This document shows positions 57,635 through 64,000 of a stretch of 64,000 nt of DNA, piece after piece. Position 1 is the first letter of the stretch. The number at the start of each line of letters is the position of its first letter. The notes below the pieces were generated by a model. It saw only the letters and a program-made list of their open reading frames with translations. It was not told where the DNA came from and did not search any database. A program made the position numbers and the translations under genes. This DNA is from Calliopum simillimum (Eukaryota; Arthropoda; Insecta; Diptera; Lauxaniidae): assembly GCA_951812925.1 (NCBI GenBank), contig OX638368.1, positions 160,070,492-160,134,491 of the forward strand. The letters run 5' to 3'.

Positions 57635-59410
57635 TATATATGGGCACGGCCACCGTTGGGAACGTTACGTTCGCACGCACATTTTTGCCCATATCTCTTT
57701 GAAAAATAATGAAACATCATGATATCTTAAGTGCATGTAATAAGGCTCCCTAAGGCCAATATTTCGTAGGAACAAAGTTTTTGTCTATCAGTTATGGCTA
57801 AGAAGTTGTAAGAGTTTAAGTGGCGGTGGGAACGTTATTTTTTTTTCAACAATTTTTGAGGTCAGTGCACTTTTCCTAAAAAGTCTGCGAATCTAGTAAT
57901 GTATTTTCCCGAACATCTTCTATAATTAGAAGGTAAAGGATCAAAGTTAAGATTGGAATGGTAATTGTGGTGAAAAAAATATTATTGGTGGACTTGCAGA
58001 CATTAAAGCAACGTTGGTTACGTCACGCAAAAGCGTTGGGAACGTTATGCGTACGAATTTCCATAAATAAATTGAGGGCAAATACAGCCAAACATCCATA
58101 AAGATGAAAATATGTGAATATTTCATTCCTTGGAAGGTTCCCATTTACACTACATTACAAATTTTTTGCTCCAAGACCTCGATACATATTTTTATTTGAA
58201 ATTATGATTTCTCCTAAAAGGATAAAGCTATCTACATGAAACTTGGTACAGATAATACTGAGAGTCATTTTCTGATCAGGATTAAAATTGAGCGTGATCG
58301 GTTAATGTTCACGCCTACCTCCCATATATGCTAGTTAAAACATTATATGGGAAGTAGGCGTGGAGATTAACCGATCACGTCCAATTTTAGTCTCAGGCAG
58401 CTTAGCAGTATTGGCGTTATCTGTACCAAATTTCATGCATCTAGTTAAATTCGTATGGCCACCAGTCTGGGTTCAACAAAATAAATGAAATCGAAAATAA
58501 ATATTTTTCTGTTTTTTTTTTTTTTAGATTTTTATGTTGAGCCCTGACAGGTGGCCGAACGGATTAAGCTAGATGCATGAAATTTGATACATGTAACAAG
58601 AATATTACTAGGTTGTTTCGGAAGCTTCAAAAAATCTGAAAAGAACGAAATATTTGTGATATCCTATGCACTTGGATAGATCTCAAAATAGCAACTAACG
58701 TGATTTATGTCCATAACTTCCTCTTCAATCCAACAGTTCTTATTAATTGATTAAATTCTTGTAAGGAATTTCGATCCCTTTCAACACAGTTCATCGCGTG
58801 GATTCAGAAGAAATTTTAGTAGAAAAATATAACGTATGATTTTTGATTAAAAAATGTTGGCAACGTTACACATATTTAGTGGCTATGTTCACCATGGTAG
58901 ATATTTTATTTAGGTAATTTTAAAATGGATTCAGAAACTAGACTGCAAATACTCGAAAAGGGTGATTGCATTTTAATATTTTACCCACTAACATCCGCTA
59001 CAAGAAACTTCTTAAAATATTTTGTTGGGAACGTTATGTTTTTTATTGCGGTAGAATTCATCGCGAACAAATATGCATAAGCAACTGGTTTTCCTTCAAA
59101 ATATCAATGTTAATCCTTAATTTCAAACATTTTCTTTCTGCGAAAATCAATATTGCATTGATACAATAAAAATAAAGCAAATTTTTACCTTCTTTTCGGG
59201 ACTGGTTTTTTTGCCATTTTTTTTTTCTTTTCACAAGCAAGAGTAAGTTTTTATGAAAAAAGCACCCCTTAAATCAACTTATATACTTGAAAATGGTATT
59301 TTTGGACAGCATTAGATGTAAACTTATGAAATATGGGCAAATGAGTGGGAGATTTAAAGAAAAAAAAAAAAGTTGTATAGCTTCGTCTTACGTGGCCGTG
59401 CCCATATATA
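57635..59410. mobile_element. Element with TATATATGGGCACGGCCAC ends and iterated GTTGGGAACGTTA
   Basis: The ends are 19-base perfect inverted repeats. Inside, the word GTTGGGAACGTTA or a one- to two-base variant occurs at 57655, 57835, 58035, 58856 and 59024, always in the same orientation. A palindromic segment lies at 58226-58446 (CATGAAACTTGGTACAGATA against its near complement). No transposase is readable. Confidence 0.7.
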
Positions 59411-61142
59411 GATTTTGCTTTTTCGTGTTATAAACTTTGCATTTACTACTAAACCATCTCAGCTATAGCTTTCATACTTCTGGCATAACTTTATTGAACT
59501 ATTTTGTACAAGAAAACCACATTAGTGCAAAACTGAAAATTTTGCAAGCCAACTTCCACTTAGACCATTTTGCTGGTCCATTGTGATCCCTCTTTAAATA
59601 CGGTACATAGTTCTATGATACAATACAATACCGAGTAACTTTGCGCAATATGAAATTTTGAATGAGATTTTGTTTTTTGTTATTTTTCGGTCGCTGAAAT
59701 CGAATCCGTTAACCAATTTTCCTATCAGGTATAAGATCTCAGTTAACTTCATTTTACAGTTCAGATCACGCTCTTTTCAAGCACATGATACACTTTTTGA
59801 CTTTTCCAATTGGATTGTTACTTCACGAAATATCATCCATAGAAGTAAAGGTATTTCAAATCAATACAAAGAACTAAATTATCGGCCTTATTATGAATTA
59901 ATATTCTCGAGAATTATTTCTCAAACTGCCTACTACAAACATAGTCTCTATTGCAGTCTGAGAAAAAATTTTCGCAAATGTTTATTCATGATAAGAAGTA
60001 AAAACTTAGATAAAAGAGTAAAGACAAAAGTAATGAATTATTTGTATTTATATACTGCGTTATACGAGTTTACTTGCGAAGAGAAAGAAAAGATAAAAGT
60101 ACAACAACAAACTGCTTAGATATATATATATATCGTCTAGAACAACTCCGTTGGATTGTTGTAATGTACTATATAGTAAATTGTAATTGTTGTTGTTGCT
60201 GCTGAAACATAATTTCATAGTAGCACACTTGGAGCATTGACCATGAAGTGCAGCGAACTCATGATTAATGATTCAAAATTAAGGCTTCTGTAGAAAGAAA
60301 CCAACCCACTCACATCCTAAGCTTTGCATTCAATGCGCCAAGTTCAGAAAGAAATCTTATACTTTTTGAACTCATCAAAAGCATTTGACATTTCCCCATG
60401 TCCATGTCAATAGGTTTTTCTTTTTACTAATAGAAAACTCGTTTCAAAAATGAATAAAGTTATCCACATGTAAAAGTCCAAATGAGGCGGCAATTTTAAT
60501 TCAAATATACTATAACTTACCGCGGAATAATTCAAAAGAAAAGTAATCAAAAAGAACAGAAACAAGATATGGGATTGGAAAATCACTAACATTTAAAGAA
60601 TAAAAAGAATTAAATGCCTCAAGCAGAAAATAAATCTATTTTTCAATTTCTTCGTAAAGAAGTATTAGGGAGACAATGTTCTTAAATAGCATCCTTTCAT
60701 TTACAGAGTTATTTGTATTTAGGGTGATAATTTTGCCAAAAGGCAATCATTTAATTAATTATTCGAGCGTTTCAAACGACATACCTACATTCATACAAAC
60801 ATAAATACATACATGCATATTAGGTACTTACATAAAACATATTGATCAATCATTAGTTACTAACTCTAAATATAGCTTCAAACTGAAATAAATCATTAAA
60901 TCTTTTGATGATTATTTAAATATTCTTTCTACATATGGCTTATTCGCTGGAAAACGACCAACGCACTTTTTCCAAAAAATAGAGCTTTGAAGAAGAACTT
61001 GAAGGATAGAGAAAAATGAGCGAAAGTATTTAGTTTTCAAATACACGAAGAGAAATTTTGAGCTGAAAACAATCCCAAACCAATCAATTTTGGGTGTGAT
61101 TTTCAGTTTGTCCATAATGTTCTTGATAGTAATAATCAACCA
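59411..61142. other. Intronic non-coding stretch, no gene seen
   Basis: AT-rich, with a (TA)n run at 60119-60132. The open frame 59658-60119 has no domain and partly overlaps a degraded MITE arm (TTATTTCTCAAACTGC at about 59917). Confidence 0.5.
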
Positions 61143-61797
61143 TATTCCCAATTGTCGTTTCTGAGGCGTTTTAGTTTTTATCGTCGTCTCGTTTCTAAAT
61201 TTGGAGTCTGGAAATATATTGAAACAACCAGGAGTGTTTATCGAGGGATTAGTAATACGAAGCATATGTTTGATTGCTTCGTTTTCTTAACACCTGAAAA
61301 AATCTACTCGTCGTTCCTATATGAGCCGTTCAAAATGACAATGGTGCAACTCCAAAACGAAGCAAAAGTAATTTCATAATATTAATTGGCTGACATTTTG
61401 TTAGGGATGAATAAAATTGATTTCTGTTTTCATGAAAAGTTTACTTGATGATATGGAATTGTTAAAATTAAGTTAGAAAAAAGATATCGACCAAAAAACC
61501 GATCATTATGGCACATAATTTATATGACATTACTTTTGTCTCATTTTGGAGTTGGACTATTGTCATTTTGAACGGCTCATTTATTGGAAAATATTGATAT
61601 ATGTTATATTGGAACGACAAGGAGTGGTTATCGAGGGGTCAGGAAAACGATGATAAGTGTGATTGCTTCGTTTTCGTAACCTCTCTATAAACACTTCTTA
61701 TCGGTCCGATTTATTTTGAGACTCCAAATTTAGAAACAGGACGACGACAAAAACTAAAGCGCCTCAGAAACGAAATAGAAACGACAATTGGGAATAG
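61143..61797. mobile_element. Inverted-repeat element with an inner MITE (61321-61580)
   Basis: Outer arms: TATTCCCAATTGTCGTTTCT then TTTCTAAATTTGGAGTCT at the left (61143-61219), and the complement at 61720-61797. Inner MITE: ATGAGCCGTTCAAAATGACA at the left pairs with TGTCATTTTGAACGGCTCAT at the right; its interior matches the MITE at 24874-25140. This gives two nested hairpins. Confidence 0.7.
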
Positions 61798-64000
61798 GGG
61801 TGAATGTGATTGTTTATCAAAAAATTGATTATGCCCATTTGAGCTCAACTAATTTTATTAAACTCATATGTGCTTAACTCAGCCCTTTTGTACTTGTTTA
61901 TAAAAAAAAAAATAAATATTCCCATTCGTTCTTAATAATTTCTTATTTATCTAAATATGAATATGCCCATTTTTGCCCAATGCAAGAAATGTCGTTTCAT
62001 TTTCAAAAGTCAATGTACCAAAATGTCCAAAGACACCCCAGTACATCGTCAGTAATATTTACTCTATTATAAATACCCAATTCGACTGTCGAGCAGGAAT
62101 TATTTAAGCAGTAGATGACATAGTCATATTGAGAATCATAAACACAGAGAATAAACACATACGAAAATTTATTTTTTGATAAACAATCACAAATGAGCTT
62201 GAATTAAGCAAAAAATGGGCTTTTTTTTGTTTTGATAAACAAGTACAAAATGGCATGCATTGAGTACAATTGGTCTTAATTATCAAAATTTATATTATGC
62301 CTAAATTTGAGCTTGAATTGTGAACAAGTTGGGCGTATTTTAGGATGATTTTATGCTATATTGGGCTTAATTCTGAATATTTAATTTAAGAACGATTTGA
62401 GCTAGATTTTAGAACATTTTTTTCTCTCCGTGTTAGAGTGGAGAAATTGCTATTTTTTCGTTATATTGGGGTTTTTAGGCTATTCGATCAAAGTTTTTAA
62501 ATAAAAAATTTACTTTGAGGTTAAAATTTGATTAATTTGATACGAAATTAAAATCTAATAATTGGTTACAGATATATAAGCAAAATAAAATCCCTTGTCT
62601 ACATTGTCACCTGTGGTTAAGTTATAGAAGCTTTAGTATTATCCATAATAATCTCTTTAGCGATACAAAACGACATAGTAGCTTAGGACCTATCCCTAAG
62701 CTTGTATAACGCTCTAAAAATTTATAAAATTTAGGGCGGTGCCACATCCAGTTTACGATTCAGCGAAAGTTTTAAGTAAGTGATGCATAATCTCTGCATG
62801 CATAATCACTCTCACGTGTGTTACATATGGATGTTGCCACTCCTACTACTTAATTACATTTCACCCACTTTTAGTGTTCAGAGGTAGGTACCATATAGTA
62901 AGTAGAGCCCCTGTATTAAAATTCAGAATGATTACTTTTTGGTTCTCTTTTTATAGCCGTTGAAAATTTTGTCCTTCAATAGTTTGTACATTATATTGAT
63001 ATACCCTTCGTATTGATGCTTATCTATAGGCGTTATATCTCCAAAATTTTTGACAAAATCGTTTGAGCTGCTTACAAGCCAACTTGGACGTGATTGATAA
63101 AATATAGTAACATGTCAAATGTCATTCCGACATAAGGAATAGCACCTGAATTCAAGAGTTGCCATACCGCTCTTTCCAACTAAGCAAGTTCGAACTTCAA
63201 GAACCTCGCAACAAACACGTGAGCCCCGAATCGGGTCGGATCGCATGGTCAAGGTTAAAAGAGGTCATAACATAAATCTTAAAAACATTTTTAAAATAAG
63301 CATTTTATAATTTATTTCAGTCTTTACACGTGTTAATGTTTTCTTTTTTACATTGCTGTTACCTTTATTGGTTTTTTCTATTAAAAAAAAATATTTATGC
63401 AATTGTCATTGCAATGATGATTATGACATTCATTGATTTTACACTTTTCTTAGATGGCTTTTCTGCGGCATTTTGTAATACAAAAAATAAAAAAACAGCA
63501 ACAACAATACCTACAACATAAAACGTCTTCCGGGTGGAAAATTCCTCTATCACTCTTGAGTACAATGTTGCCGTTGTTATTATATGGCTTCATTTTTTGT
63601 CGTGGAACTCGGTTTATACATGTATGTATGTACTCTAATGTTAAACCTCATAGTTATGTTTTCATCATGTATACATACTAGGGATTCCAATTTTTGGACT
63701 TTTTGCGATCCCGGGATTTCGGGATCAGAAATTTTTGAATCCCGGGATCCCGGGATTTTTCGGGATTTGTATGAATTTTTTTCTTTCTAAATAAAGCAGA
63801 ATTTAGTATTAAAAATTCTTAATATTTTGTCTTATATACCCCTACTACACCCCTACAAAGATATTTTATTTAAAAAGTGTAAAAAATATTAAAGAACAAT
63901 TTCTTAAAACAGGTTCATTTCATTAAACAATTCTCGCCTTTTTTAAAAAACAAAAAATTCTAAAATACTTATTTACTTCAAAAACGAACATAAAGGTACA
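61798..64000. other. Intronic non-coding stretch, no gene seen
   Basis: No supported coding. At 63688-63768 the words GGGATT/ATCCCGGGAT recur several times (for example CCCGGGATCCCGGG), a short GC-rich repeat in otherwise AT-rich DNA. Confidence 0.5.

Noticed and set aside
59658..60119. 153-codon open frame in Fer intron 2
   Set aside because: No domain; overlaps a degraded MITE arm and runs into a (TA)n tract; composition matches intron background.
60912..61265. 117-codon minus-strand open frame
   Set aside because: Its start lies in the inverted-repeat element at 61143; no family resemblance.

Overview
The window is eukaryotic DNA from an insect, most likely a higher fly. It is AT-rich, with spliced genes carrying GTAAGT/GTGAGT-type donors, a Fer/Fps F-BAR gene and a BED-like zinc finger plus BESS gene of the kind expanded in Diptera. 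Most of the sequence is transposon-derived. A 200-base run of N (19206-19405) shows it comes from a scaffolded draft assembly. I cannot name the species.

Layout. 1-7034: two paralogous minus-strand genes with the same exon plan. The left one is cut by the window edge (2340-2757, continuing left). The right one is complete (three exons, 4654-7034, 368 codons, zinc finger then BESS motif). 7035-12183: non-coding, with small hairpin elements. 12184-22725: a complex of large inverted repeats. It holds a 2.2 kb near-perfect palindrome, then two 1156 bp arms in inverted orientation (14357-15512 and 20908-22063). These enclose a nearly full LINE (PHD-type ORF1, endonuclease/RT ORF2) and an intronless pyruvate-kinase paralog, which meet head-on at the gap. 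A CACGGTG-ended foldback closes the complex. 23085-25140: small elements with iterated internal motifs and a MITE. 26194-31381: an almost intact Ty3/gypsy retrotransposon of mdg3-like layout, with identical 279 bp LTRs and TATA duplications. Its gag start lies inside the LTR, its tRNA-Leu primer site lies inside gag, and it carries seven compensated hairpins before the 3' LTR.

34589-64000: the start of the Fer tyrosine-kinase gene. Exon 1 (34589-34784) and exon 2 (56534-56721) are separated by a 21.7 kb intron, and the gene runs off the right edge. The intron holds LINE fragments, hAT and Tc1/mariner-type MITEs, two foldbacks, a dead mariner and a clear nest: a repeat with 141 bp tandem units contains a hAT element (44971-50808). 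The hAT contains a small piggyBac-like element (46696-50531), which contains a complete, apparently intact piggyBac (47048-49914).

The host genes show no operon-like logic. The zinc finger/BESS proteins are probably nuclear DNA-binding regulators, Fer is a membrane-associated cytoplasmic tyrosine kinase, and the pyruvate kinase is a glycolytic paralog that looks broken here. The main interest lies in transposon architecture: the hairpin array, the gag/LTR overlap, the nested elements with target-site duplications that can be read directly, and the dense inverted repeats inside a host intron.
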